DNA from: Cymbidium sinense | Lineage: Eukaryota > Streptophyta > Magnoliopsida > Asparagales > Orchidaceae | Assembly (NCBI GenBank): GCA_021442155.1 | Contig: CM038225.1 | Span: 82,224,925 to 82,288,924 of the forward strand | Reading direction: 5' to 3' | Length of the DNA stretch: 64,000 bases | In this document: one piece after another, positions 36,196 to 47,900 of the stretch | Layout of the letters: each line of letters opens with the position of its first letter | How positions within the stretch are numbered: the first letter of the stretch is position 1 | Translations under genes and position numbers: made by a program | Notes under the pieces: generated by a model | What the model was told of the DNA's origin: nothing | The model's input: only the letters and a program-made list of their open reading frames with translations | Databases searched by the model: none

Positions 36196-36226
<31 letters not shown>
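36195..36226 (+). repeat. (GTT)n 3' tail of the RTE LINE
   Basis: About ten GTT units directly after the conserved RTE 3' end. RTE elements end in simple trinucleotide tails instead of poly(A), so this marks the 3' boundary of the LINE. Confidence 0.9.
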
Positions 36227-36428
36227 ATATATTTTTGAAGTATTGTGCTTTAAATCAAGAATTACATAAGGACATACTGTGCCAATATAAAAAAAATCAG
36301 AATTGGTAGTGCATATTTTGCTTGTACATGATTAACCATATTAATCTAAAGAAAATGAAGTTGTTTAATTGAAGGAAAATGAATGAAGGAAAGAATTAAG
36401 GGAATCCCACGAAACGTACCCTTATCAT

Positions 36429-36636
36429 GATCAAGGTCTTAGTCAGCTCAATCCCCACGGAAAGCAGTACGTAGCTACACAGCCTCCATTATTACAGGAA
36501 TTGAGTGTCCAACTCTCTTTCAAATCCTCTATATAAACCCTCCCAAACTTAGTTCTAGAGCATACCAATCTTAATTAGCTTTCTAATTCAGGTGTCTCTG
36601 AACGAATTCATTTCGTTAATCAGCAGTTGCCATCAT
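36429..36636 (+). promoter_or_regulatory. Proximal promoter and 5' leader of the cysteine protease gene
   Basis: About 210 bases upstream of the ATG are shared with the truncated copy at 33,334-33,539, marking them as part of the ancestral gene unit. A TATA box lies at 36,530-36,537. Transcription probably starts about 30 bases downstream, near 36,565, giving a leader of about 70 bases. No upstream ATG is seen in that leader. Sequence left of 36,429 is unrelated between the copies, so any more distal control elements may have been replaced. Confidence 0.7.
36530..36537 (+). promoter_or_regulatory. TATA box of the cysteine protease gene
   Basis: Perfect TATATAAA in the context CTCTATATAAACCC, 107 bases before the ATG at 36,637. 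Conserved in the truncated duplicate. Confidence 0.85.
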
Positions 36637-37744
36637 ATGGCCCTCACGAGAATCCTGCTGCTTTTCGTCATGGTCTTCGGGGCTTTGGCCGTTGCCGTCT
36701 CGGCTTCTCGAACCCTACCAGTCGAGTTGTCCATCGCTGAGCAGCACGAACTGTGGATGGCGAAGCACGAAAGGGTGTACAGTGATGCCGCAGAGAAGGC
36801 GCGACGGCTTGAAATCTTTAAAGCCAACATGGAGCTCATAGAGAGCTTCAACGCTGGCAACCACAAGTTTCAGCTGGGAGCCAACCGCTTCGCTGATTTG
36901 ACCAACAAGGAATTTAGAGCATTGTACACCGGCTATAAGAGCTCGAGCTCGAAACGAGCTGCTCCCACAGCTTTCAGGTATGCGAATATATCTGCAGCAA
37001 ACACCCTGGACTGGAGGAGCAAGGGGGCTGTCAGTCCAGTCAAGGACCAAGGCCAATGCGGTGAGTAACTGGTTTGGATATATATATTTATCTCCGTTTC
37101 CGTGGAAGATTAAGTACTTATATGTAGATTTTATTTATCGAGTATATATAGGCGCCTGCTGGGCATTCTCGGCCGTAGCGGCGACGGAGAGCATCAACAA
37201 AATCAAGAACGGTAAGTTGGTCTCTCTCTCGGAGCAGGAGCTGGTCGACTGCGACGTGAACGGCGAGGACGAAGGCTGCAGCGGCGGCCTCATGGACGGC
37301 GCTTTCGAGTTCATCATCAAGAATGGCGGACTCACTAGCGAAGCTAACTACCCCTACAAATCCACCGATGGGTCCTGCAACACTAGGAAGGCGTCCACCA
37401 GGGCCGTAAAGATCTCCGGCTACGAGGATGTTCCGGCCAACAACGAGGCCGCGCTGCTCAAGGCGGTGACCGCGCAGCCCGTCTCAGTCGCCATCGATGG
37501 GGGTGACTTCAACTTCCAGCTCTATAGTGGCGGCGTCTTCACAGGCCCCTGCGGAACCGAACTGGATCACGGCGTTGCCGCCATCGGTTACGGAACCGAC
37601 AGACACGGGACGAAGTACTGGCTGCTGAAGAACTCATGGGGAACTGGCTGGGGGGAGAATGGCTATATGAGGATTGAGAGGGATGTGTCGGCGAAGGAAG
37701 GACTTTGTGGCCTTGCCATGCAGCCTTCCTACCCTACTATTTAG
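36637..37744 (+). CDS. Papain-family (C1A) cysteine protease, SAG39-like, two exons
   Basis: Exons 36,637-37,060 and 37,152-37,744 give a 338-residue preproprotein, the usual length for plant SAG39-type enzymes. Residues 1-24 are a signal peptide. The I29 inhibitor propeptide (about 36-95) has an ERFNIN-type motif (E53 to N72) and a GNFD-like GANRFAD (81-87). The mature enzyme begins near NTLDWRSKG (122). Catalytic residues are present: oxyanion Q138, C144 in QCGACWAFS, H281 in LDHG and N302 in KNSWG. GCSGG (183-187) is also present. There is no KDEL tail or granulin domain; the protein ends PSYPTI. NIS at 117 is a possible N-glycosylation site in the propeptide. It cleaves proteins in vacuole or apoplast after self-processing; relatives act in senescence and cell death. 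Coding GC is far above the flanks. ATG 36,637 is chosen because it starts the signal peptide. Confidence 0.95.
37061..37151 (+). other. Intron of the cysteine protease gene (91 bases)
   Basis: GTGAGT donor at 37,061 and TATATATAG acceptor ending at 37,151, AT-rich between. Splicing joins TGC-G to GC-GCC-TGC and restores the QCGACWAF active-site block, splitting Gly142 (phase 1). An intron just before the catalytic cysteine codon is a familiar position in plant papain-like genes. Unspliced RNA would stop at once (TGC GGT GAG TAA). Confidence 0.95.
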
Positions 37745-39280
37745 TGTGCGTTGCCTTAGGCCCTTAGCTGCTGGCTTTATTTATAGTGCCATAAGTATTC
37801 TGTGTGATAGATCTGCATGTGTATATGTACGCATATATTCTACCTCTATTTATGTATATGCTGCTTTGCTTGTTAATTAATTTGAATCCTGTTTATAAGT
37901 ATTGCTATTACAGCATGTGTTGGCCGGAAAGTTAGTTTTTAAATGTTGCGTATTTCATGCCGGTGGACTGCTATTCGATGAAGACAAGTAATTAATTCAA
38001 TAATTGCCCCAAATTTATCACATGTTATAAGCTTACATGGCTGTTTTGACGAACAGTTTTGAATGCCAGCTGTGTTCATTTTACTAAGATACTGTTTGCT
38101 ACCAAAAGCTAGAACTAATATTTTTGGTGCATGGATACGGACACAAGAGTATAAATATGAAAGCCACGCGTATAATTAGCAATATTTTTATAATTGAATT
38201 AAAAAAGATAGGACCAGCAGTTAGAGATTCTATCAAACTTTTTTGAACGACGTTTCCAGAATATTAACTTTTAATATAATAATTATTAAGACTATTTTTT
38301 TAAAGAAAATATAAAATATGAGCAATTTAGGAGCTATTTGGGATCATTTTTATTTTATATTTTATATTTTATATTTATATTTTATTTTATTTATATTTTG
38401 TTTTAAAGTAAAATATATTTGATAGTTATTATTATTTTAAAAAATATTCAAAATATCTAAAAATTATTTTAAATATTTTTAAAAATAATGTTATTTATTT
38501 TTGAAAATAAAAAATAAAAATATATAAACAGAAATTAAGTCATTACATATCTGCTAACGAAGACAAAGTTGAAAATTTTGAAATAAAGTTTGCAATACAA
38601 AATAAAAGAAAGGCCATGAAAGTTCCCACATACGAAGGAGGATCTCAAAAAAAGAGCTCAAAGCAAATCCCAAAGATGGCCCTTACAGAGTATATGAAAC
38701 AAGGAAGCTAGCATATGTGTAGTATTTTGAAATTTTGAAATAAAGCATATAGAACGAAGAGGTGAAGTATTTTCAAATCCACAAAGAAATCGAGCAAATC
38801 AAGCTAAAATAGACTTTAAACAAGCTATTGGATGGAGGAGACTAAAGTGGGATTAAGAGGATACAGTTCAGCTTAGATATTTACAAGTTATCAACAGAGT
38901 TATTATATCTATTTATTTATGCTGCCAATCAATTTTCTGATGAACAATCTATTAGTATGTATCGTCTGCTACAAATGTTTGTCATCGGAAGGAACTTTTT
39001 TTTTTCTTCTTCAATATATCTGTCATCTGTTGAAAAATAAGTTTGAATTATGCCCAATGATTATTTGAGCATAAGAAATGAGTACAAATTATTCATTATT
39101 CTTTTCTAGAGTGGTCCTGAAGAATAGTTAAGAATTATATTACGGAAAAGTCAATTATAAGAGTCTAAAATATGTATTAATTGTCATTTATAGTAGAAAG
39201 TAAAAGAAAATTTTAGAGAGCTATTTGTGTTCAGTAGATCAAAATATATTGTTATAATTGTACGCAATGGTCACTAGTAT
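37745..39280. other. 3' flank of the protease gene, AT-rich, no further gene
   Basis: The first 150-200 bases after the stop (AATTAATTTGAATCC near 37,873) are likely 3' UTR. No perfect AATAAA was found, so the poly(A) site is not placed. At 38,340-38,520 there is a low-complexity TTTTATATTTTATATTT tract followed by its loose complement (AAAATAAAAAATAAAAATAT), which could be a decayed short inverted-repeat element. The remainder to 39,280 shows no coding signal. Confidence 0.5.
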
Positions 39281-40107
39281 TGATATATCATCATAAAATT
39301 TAATCAATTAATTAAGAACCCTGAGTAAAACTGAATGTTTTGATGAGACAAACCTATCAATACCAAAGTTATTCGATCCGAATCTAAATGAACTCAAATA
39401 AATTCTTTATAGTGAAATTGAAAGCTTCAATGTATTAATTATAGGATCATACGATCGCCGAATTTAGCATGCTCATAGTCAAATCGTGTGTCTTGATGAG
39501 AGAAACCCAATGAGCTCAAGCTCACAAAAATTTAATATCGTTAAGGCATTTAAATGTTAAAATCTTGATTTATAATCAAGAGAATCAATATAAATAATTC
39601 AATAAATTGTTTTAAGATTTTGGATTTACCAAAAAATTCACCTTCTAAAACTCTATAGATAGGATCAGATTTGGGAAGGAAATAGCTAAGAGCTAAATTT
39701 GAAATCTTGAAGTGAGGCACTATTAGCAAGTATCACCGACCACTACCCATTGCAATGCCAACCACTACCAATCATTATCATTCTTTGGAGGTTGTCATAG
39801 CTTGATTACCATCATACAAATGTTGTAACCTTATTCTAAGGTTATTTTAACTAATTTTCAAACAATCATAACTTTATAACCTCATCTCCTCCATTCTAGG
39901 AGAAGAGTGAAACTTCCTAACTCACAATATATAGTGAATTATTTGGATTATGCTAGGCCCCATAATTTTTTTATCATTTCTTGGGGTTTTCTAAGTAAAA
40001 CATTATGGTGTTCTACATATTCTCTCCAATTTTCTATTTTGTGCAAGACTTTCATGTAAAATGATGACGTAAAAATTTTAGTATCACCTTGAATTTTTTA
40101 GCACGCA
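39281..40107 (+). repeat. 5' LTR of element B
   Basis: Begins TGATATATCATCATAAAATT, matching TGATATATAGCCTTAAAATT at 53,634. Ends ...GCACGCA before the primer-binding site. Shared blocks include GAGACAAACCTATCA, AATGAACTCAAATAAA and GAATTATTTGGATTATG. Length about 830 bases. Confidence 0.8.
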
Positions 40108-40113
40108 ATAATT

Positions 40114-40131
40114 TGGCACCATATGTAAGAA
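40114..40131 (+). other. Primer-binding site of element B (decayed)
   Basis: TGGCACCATATGTAAGAA against the common plant Ty3 site TGGCGCCGTCTGTGGGAA. The differences are mostly transitions, as expected from methylation-driven C-to-T and G-to-A decay. It lies six bases after the LTR end. Confidence 0.7.
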
Positions 40132-41400
40132 ATATTTCTATTATATCTTCAGAAAGGCTAACAATCAAACTTTTAATCAAAAATAACACCATCAACTTGG
40201 TGAAAGAATCTTACTTTAAAATTGGAAGAAAGCATACATAGAATAGAAGAACATCAGGCTCAAATCTTCTAGCTTTTATTTGAAGCTAGACAACTAAGAG
40301 CAACATCTCAGCTTGAAGAAAATTGGCAACATCAAAATCAACAACAAAACTAATTAATCCCATTGTAGAAACTCATGTAGAAACCCCTTGCAATCAAGCA
40401 AAAATTCCCCATGCACATCAACCAAATATAGAGCTTGATAATATTGTTAGTTTAACCCATCATTCTCATGAACTCGTCCTACTCAAAACACCATGTGTAA
40501 ATTTAATGGGATTAACTCATCCTCATTTCTTTGACACACCACATAAAATTATTCAAGATGAATTATGATGCCTTATTCAATAAGAATTTTTTTTAAGAGA
40601 TTAGGTTTCTACTTCTTGATGAAGTATTCAAACATCTTCTCCTTTAGATGATACCATCTTTTAGCATTCAATTTTTGTAGGGTTTAAATTACCCAATATC
40701 AAGCCATATAATAAGACCTCAAATTTCTACAAATATATCGATCATCATAGAACTATTATGCATATACGATAAGCTTCTGATGCTTTGATCTATCAAGTTT
40801 TTCTCATTACTCTTAAAGGATAGGCCCATTCATGATTTTACTCTCTCTTTAGGAACTCTTTTAACTTTGTCTATTTAGCTAGACTTTTTATTGAATAATT
40901 TATTTTCAATCAAATAATTATTAAAGACCAATCACATCTCTATGAAATATGCTAGAATGAAAACTATATATTATAAATATATTTTTGAAGATTCTAGTTC
41001 GAATCTTGTCAAATTTTGGGAGTAGATCACAAATTATTGCAAGGAATTTTTTTGGGAAGTCTATGTTTAGACTATTATATTCATCATTAATAATAGAACT
41101 AGTTCTTTATGAAAATCTTGTGCAAAGAATACAAGCATAAATCATGGTTGATGAGGCTATGAATGCACACCCAAAAAAATTTGAACAATCTACTAATAAA
41201 TATAAAAATTCTTAAGGTGGTAATATATAAGATAGGTGAAGTTTGTGATAATCAACAAATAACACAAACATGTTACATAAGATAAGATTGAAAATTTAAT
41301 TTAAGAGGTAAAGAAAAACTTTAGAGAGCATCCCATGTTGAATTTTAATTTGTGTATCATTACCAAGCAAACAACCTTTAAAAATAGTGCAAGTAGGTTC
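40132..41400 (+). pseudogene. gag remnant of element B
   Basis: The first open stretch (40,323-40,568, 81 codons, MATSKSTTKLINPIVETHVE...) is polar and would be the gag N-terminus. Beyond it frames are broken. IDSF.SLSQAFLSHYSLKDR- and FIFNQIIIKDQSHLYEI-like fragments (about 40,780-40,950) and a LVKFWE...FF-like stretch (around 41,010-41,060) resemble the gag core. EFLHQYQDIYAWNPMDN (41,437-41,487) marks entry into the RT lead. The assignment is moderate because of heavy decay. Confidence 0.55.
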
Positions 41401-42330
41401 CTTACTTTCTAAAAATAAGAAGTAAGAGTATGCTGAATTTTTGCATCAATACCAAGATATTTATGCTTGGAATCCAATGGATAATTCTAGGAATTGATTC
41501 TAAAGTAATCGCTTATTATCTTAAGATTGATTTAACATTCAAACCAATCATTAAGAAAGAAAAGATATTTAACACTAGTTCGTTTGTAAGCAATTGAACA
41601 ACAAGTTGATAAACTTTTAAATGTTAGATTCATATGATAAATATATTATCCCACTTCATTGACAAAAGTTGTCAAGGTAAAAAAGTGTAATGGAGCATGG
41701 AGAATGTGCGAAATTATACCAACCCTAATAAGGCTTGTCCAAAGAATGGCAGTCCTCTCCCATGCATTAAGCAATTAATAAGTAACCACTATTTGTCATC
41801 ATATGCCTAGTTTTATGAATGCTTATTTTGGATAGAACCAAATCAAAAAAATTAGATAATCAAGAAGGAACCTCTTTCCAAATTGATAAAGGGTCATATT
41901 ATTATCAAGTGATACTATTTAGACTAAAAAAAATCTATGCTACTTATCACCGTTTAATGAATTAAGTTTTAAATGTTCTCATTGGGCATACTATAATGGT
42001 ATATATCAATGATATGTTTGTTAAGAGAACTAAGAAAACACAACATCTTTAGAATCTCAAATGATATTTTAACCTTCTCTTGAAGTATAAAATACATTTG
42101 AACCCCTCCAAGTGTGCATTTGGGGTTACGTTTGAAATTGTTTTGTTATTTATAGTCACTTATCAAAGGATCTAAGCCAATACAAAAATAATTAGAGCAA
42201 TACAAAATATGATTCCTCAAAATAATATAAAAGAAGTATAATGCCTAGATGGAAGAAAATACATTGAAAAGAAGTACATACTTAAAAGCAAAATGTTTGA
42301 GTTGATGCCCTCTCTAAACTGGAAACTTCA
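41400..42330 (+). pseudogene. Reverse transcriptase remnant of element B, YIND palm variant
   Basis: In broken frames: LKAIEQQVDKLLNVRFI (41,585-41,635), TKVVKVKKCNGAWRMC (about 41,662-41,709), a TNPNKACPKNGSPLPCIKQL region (41,720-41,778) and SYYYQVILFRLK (41,890-41,930). The palm reads MVYINDMFVK (41,996-42,025), so YVDD has become YIND, with the first catalytic Asp changed to Asn. KYKIHLNPSKCAFGV-type sequence follows at 42,087-42,135. The enzyme is inactive by both frame damage and the active-site change. Confidence 0.75.
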
Positions 42331-42779
42331 ACAATCAGAGTCTAATACAAAAGAAGATATATTGAAATATATATATTTCAATTTTATAAGGTTCTTGGGA
42401 GATACAATCCATTGAAGAACTAAAGGAAACTTATTTAATATATTCAATATTTAATTTCTTAAATTATGGAGCATTGCTTAAAGATTCAATTTTCACGATT
42501 CATATTTGAAGACAAGCCACAAACTTTAGCATAATTAAAAATAAATTATATAAAAATTATTTGCAAGACCATACCTTAAGTGTCTTTCACAATATGGAGC
42601 TGAATATATACTTTGAGAGGTCTTTGGAATTTATGGATAACACTTAAGGGCATGGTACTTGCTCATAGAATCTTAAGACAAGAATTCCATAGGCCTACAA
42701 TAAAATAAATTGTATTAGATTTTATGAAAAAATATAATAATTATTAGATGCATTCTAGTTTCAATCCCCTAATAGAACT

Positions 42780-43429
42780 TTCAAGCTCTTAGCCTTTTAC
42801 TTGATGAGAAATTGACATCATGGGACATTTTTCTATAGCCATTTGACAACAAAAGTTTCTTATCAAGGTAACAAATTATTTTACTAAATGGGTGAAAGCT
42901 ATGCCTTTAGCAAAAATAACTAAGGCCAACCCTAAATAATTTGTGTTGAAAAATATTATTTATGGTTTTAGTCATCTTGCAAAATTATCGAAAATAATAA
43001 AACTATTTGTATATTTTATAATACATATTCAGTTAATTCACATGGTTGTGTAAACCCACAAATAAATGGTCAAATTGAGGCTACAAATCGAATGATTCTT
43101 AGGGGTCTAAAAAATATGTTTAAGAATGCTAAGAGGAAATAGATGGAAGAGCTCCACTATGGGCTTATTATAAGACTGTAAAAATATAAATAGGGAAAAC
43201 ACCTCATAAATTTTATTTTTACACTGATGATGTAATATGGTTGATAAGTTACATAGCTTCAATCAGAAATGTTTTCTATCACCAATGGATTGCTCATCCT
43301 TTTAATCAAAGAGTAAACCAAGACCTATTACTATTGGAGATTTGGTCTTATGTAGTTTAGAATCTAGCAAAAAAAAAAAGCCTCAACATACTAAACTCTC
43401 ACCTCTAGGAGGGACCCTATGTTGGTGAA
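42780..43429 (+). pseudogene. Integrase remnant of element B (part before the LTR insertion)
   Basis: EIDIMGHFSIAI (42,810-42,845) matches the core start with its catalytic Asp. VTNYFTKWVKAMPLAKITKA (42,868-42,927) is the next conserved block. Further on, NPQINGQIEATNRMILRGLK (43,054-43,113) carries the E-containing motif. LSPL.EGPYV (43,405-43,430) begins the C-terminal chromodomain-like end of pol. At GPY the antisense family-A LTR starts; the missing C-terminus is found at 50,969. Confidence 0.8.
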
Positions 43430-44954
43430 ATTTATAAGAGTTGATTTCTAAAAGAGAATGTATACTTTTATCTTCACTCTATGTAGGACAAAAAGAAGAT
43501 AGACATATACTTCTATTTTTTTATGAATTTTTGATACAACGTAGATCTGCAAATGTTCGTATTGAGGGTGATCGGGTACGACATTGAAGAGAGGTATAAT
43601 ATATTGAAAGATAGAAGCCACCACTCTACAATGGACCTAATCACCTCAATAAGGACTCCTAAAAACAATGGGTTTGCATATGTACCAGAGATTCTTCCCC
43701 TATTTTACATGGAAAATTAAAGCAGGGTTTATTTTAAATCGGGTTTGTTAAGTTCCCTACAGGGGCAAGCCCCATAGTTAATTACATCCTAAGAAAGGAG
43801 ATTCCTTAGGAATACTCTCGATTAAGGTAAATGATCATTGTCTCCAAAGATTTCGATAGGTAAGACTATCAATCGATTAGTTTATTTTGGAAGATCAAAT
43901 GGGATTAATTAAAGAGAGAGTTATTATTGAAGCTAAAGAAAGATAAGTAGGAGATTCTCATGGTGCTAGGAAACCTAGCAAGCATCTCAAACTATCCTAT
44001 GATTAGGTTTTACATTTTTGAAATTGAATGATTTATTTGAGTTGCATTTTATTAGAAGTTTAGGACTTATGATTCCACAACACAAGGTTATGGAAATGTC
44101 TAAGAGGCGAAGATTTATACATATAGCCCTAAGAGGTGAAGAAATCTCAGAACCTAAATCTAAGGAGCTTTAGTGAAGGCCAAAAGCATGACCTAAATCT
44201 AAGGCAAAAATGGGTATTTGGTTTGTCTAAGAGAGGATAAATCGCTTGCTTGGACTTATAATGGGGTGACCGCAAACTAACTCCTCCTATAATTTTAAAT
44301 TCATGTAGGCAAGTCTTATACTTTATGCAAGATAACTAAGTTGTTATTTATTTTTGAAAGAGACTAAGTCCTTAAACTTACTCCCTAGGAGACTAGATCA
44401 TGTAAGGGCATGAAAAATGACCAAGATCTAAGGCAAAACATATTACATGTTATTTTTATTTTTGGACAATCATTTGACTTGGGCTTATAGGATCCATATG
44501 CCTAATGCATGAGAAGTAAGATTATTGGCCAAAATCAGCAGAAAGGGGGAGGTGTGTTTCCACCATGGCTCTCAAAGGTCAAGCCAAGTTTCTCTGATAA
44601 AGGTGGAAGCCCTCCAATCAAGAGTATAACAATATGCTTTTATGCATGATGTTATAAAAGAAATATACATCCAGCTAAGGGGTTACTAATTTTATTATCT
44701 TGATTTTAACATGGGCTTTAAATGAGGTTATGAGTTATTTATTTTAATTTTGAATTAATTAATTTAATTGAAGATTTATTTTACCCTAAGAGCCTAATCG
44801 TCATCTAGGTCATACATCAAGCATGGAAGAAACTAGGAAACATGTCATCTTAATGCACAAGCTAAATAAAACATCAAACATTTTATAAAGCTAATGTAAA
44901 AGAATAAGGGGTCATTTGTGGTCGGGCACCACCACACAAACCCGAAAATAAATT

Positions 44955-44976
44955 GGGTAGAGCTTCTACCCTTATA
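44955..44976 (-). promoter_or_regulatory. TATA box plus hairpin in antisense solo LTR
   Basis: In minus-strand sense: TATAAG followed by GGGTAGA AGC TCTACCC, a perfect seven-base-pair stem with a three-base loop, the strongest of the four copies. It would drive transcription leftwards, antisense to the element B pol remnant. Confidence 0.45.
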
Positions 44977-47900
44977 CAACTTAGATTATAAATGAATAAA
45001 TTTACAATCATGTAAGAAAATTCATGTTATGGGGGTCTTCATTTCTTCTTTTTCTCTTTCTTCTTTCTTCTTTCTTCTTTCTTCTTTAGGTTCCTTCTTT
45101 TGGTCACTTTGTTTGCATGGTTGAAAGGTGGTTGCTCCAAAGGCTTGACATGATACATAAGATATAATCTTAAGACCAATGCTCATCCTAATCCCCCATA
45201 ACAATCATTCCAAAATTCTAATTATAAAATTACATGAAAAAGAAAAAGTAAATCTAACTAACACCTTCAAAATAGAGAATAGCTAAACAAACCATACAAA
45301 TACCAAGCATGTATATTGGACTTAGCATCCCACATATTGGTAACCAAGTCCACCTGACCTATTGGATTATACTTAGGGGTATAAGCACCTGCACAGTAAA
45401 AGCATTTATATTTTTATTACAGCATCCCGTAAGTACAATCCCCCACAAAAAATAATGATTAGACTAGATCATCCTACCATTCATGCTGCTCACATTCACC
45501 CTAACATCTAGACTAGAAATAATACATCACAAAATAAAATAAAACATGAATCCATGCACTATCCTAACCTAAAGCTAAAAATGGTGACTTAACCTAATGT
45601 GTGTGCTTTAAAAAGTTTGTGTGGTATGTTTGGCTATGGCTTTAAGTCTTAGATTTTCTAAGTGTGAATATGTTCAACTTAGAGGGTGATTTTATTTAAG
45701 TTGTTTAGTTGATTTGGGTTGATTTTATTTTGTATTTTATTTTCGATTTAAGTGAATCCTACAATTATTTACTAAGTTTTAAAGAGGGAAAAAAGAGAAG
45801 AGAACTTCTCTCTTCTTCCCTACCTTAAGTAATTTCTAAAGTGGATTCATATTTGATTTTATTTATTGAATGTTTTATTATATGTTTTAATTAATCCTAA
45901 GTTTAGATTTTTCCCTAAACAAACTTATTCAAAAAGAAAGGCATTTTAAGATTAAGTAAAGTGAATTAATATCACAAAACACACATCACTTCATTTCTTT
46001 CCAAACATGTATAACATGCATATGAATGAATTCTTAGCATATCTATACATACAAATGGAAATGTTTATCATAATTTATGATGCATGATTTTCATTAAGTA
46101 GAAAAGAGATTTTCTTATCCATTTTTCACATGCACACATATATGTATGAAAGGCATAAGTGAGTTTGATGTCATTGTTATCACCATAGGTGTAAGATACA
46201 AGACCTACTTAGGACTACTTAAATCCTCGTAACCCCTAGGTTATCCAAACTAATATACCACTTTCCTTAAATACAAGCACATGTACAAAAGAAATGAAGG
46301 GAAAAGAAAGATGCAAAAAAGTTTGTGTTGGTTGATTTATTTTGTTTATGCAATTTATATGTACAAGTGTAGTTATTCTTCTTAGGTAATAACATGAACT
46401 ATACACTTTGCCAAATCTATTCAAAACTATGCTAAAAGAAAGGAGAAAAGAAAACCATGCACATCTTCTTCATATTTATATCCACATGCAAGCTCATAAA
46501 TGATTATAAGTGCACACTTTCAATTTTAAGTATTTTATTTATAGATTTTAAAAATAGTTTTAGATTTAGTAGTGATAATAGCCATTCATATTTTTTACTT
46601 TAGCCAAAACATGCAATTTGACATAAAGGAAATATTTTATTTTTAATTTAATTTTTGAAAAGCATGAATGCATGAAACTCATATGACATACACATTTAGC
46701 ATATTAAAAAAGAACTAAAGTGATGAAAGCATGTAAACACATTCACCCTAATTAATTCCTAAAGACAATCTTATGAAATTAGAAAGCTTAAAGCAAATCA
46801 AGTTCTTTTTAAAGAAAGTTTGATTTTATTTTGAGTTTGATTTAATTTGAGAAATATGAGGTGAGTTTGTTGTTCCTAACCCATTCCAACATATGTTTGT
46901 TATTTTAGTTTAATTTTTAGGTTATTAGATCAATATTAAGCTTTGATTAGGTTAAGGTATGAATTAAGTGTATTAATTACCCCTTACCTACACCACCTTA
47001 ACATACTTAATAAAATAATTATGAGCCAATGAGATGACATAAAACCACACAAGAAATTTAAATCAGCAATGAACCTAGGAAAGAAAAGGGGCCTAATGCA
47101 ATTGGCTCATGATTAATGATTAATTAACTTAGGGGTTTAACTTAAGTACTTTCATAACCCCTCTCACACATGTGAGTTGGGTTTTGATTTTCTTAATGTA
47201 CTTAGGTTATTGAACATCTAAGCATCTATTCAAGATAGATTAATTGAGTTCTGAAAAGTTTTAGAATTTTATGAAAATAATTAAGGGGGTAATTAGTGAA
47301 TTAACCCTTAATTAAGGTTGGATTAAGAAAGAAAAAGGGCATTTAAGAAATATCTTAAGAAAAGCATCCCAAAATTATTCTCTAAATCTTATATTCACTT
47401 AATCAAAACTTAATTGACTCAATCAGAGGGTTAAAACACTAATTATTCTCTTAATTAAGCTTAATTACATTAAGGGAGTGATTAAGGAATGAACTAGCAA
47501 TTCTCCTAATTAAGCCACCAATAAATCCCAAGAAAATTAGGAGAGGCAAGAGTCACCCCACTAATTTAGCACAAAAAGTTTGGGATTAATCAGTGGAGTA
47601 ATTAGAGGGTAATTAGCAAAATAACATTCCTAATAAAACCTAAATCCAGAGAAAAGTACTACTCAAAATCCATTCAAATCATTTTTAGAGTATTCTATGT
47701 TCAATTATCCAATGCAATTTATTTCATATTTTTTAATTTTTCTAAGCTTAGATATGAATTTAGAAAGTTTTTATGGTTAATTAATAATTAAATAGTCTAA
47801 TTAAAATGTTTAATCCCATCGGTGCCATTGGGCTGTGCGACATATGCTTTCCACATGGTGCGACATATCATAGAGCCATATCAGCGGTGACACTATGTGC

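Larger units (their letters stand above)
33960..36226 (+). mobile_element. 5'-truncated RTE-type non-LTR retrotransposon (LINE)
   Basis: The 3' end is diagnostic: GACCCCACCTAGTGGGATTAAG (36,173-36,194) followed by (GTT)n, as in plant RTE LINEs. The body encodes the end of the endonuclease domain (CKDCKVIPSENL near 34,037 and HRLLVLDFKMKGYKI after it) and then an RTE reverse transcriptase. The 5' half is missing, as expected from incomplete target-primed reverse transcription. It is inactive. It sits between the truncated and intact protease copies and so is a marker of when they were separated. Confidence 0.85.

Noticed and set aside
36592..36636. N-terminal extension of the protease starting at a GTG (residues MSLNEF...)
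   Set aside because: GTG is not a normal plant start. The extension lies in the 5' leader, and the ATG at 36,637 begins a textbook signal peptide.
36633..37335. Minus-strand open frames across the protease gene (36,633-36,866; 36,715-37,056; 37,135-37,335)
   Set aside because: They are antisense by-products of GC-rich coding sequence and do not respect the intron.
38340..38520. Possible miniature inverted-repeat element downstream of the protease
   Set aside because: The tract is T/A low-complexity and its complement is only loose; no terminal repeat with target-site duplication could be defined.
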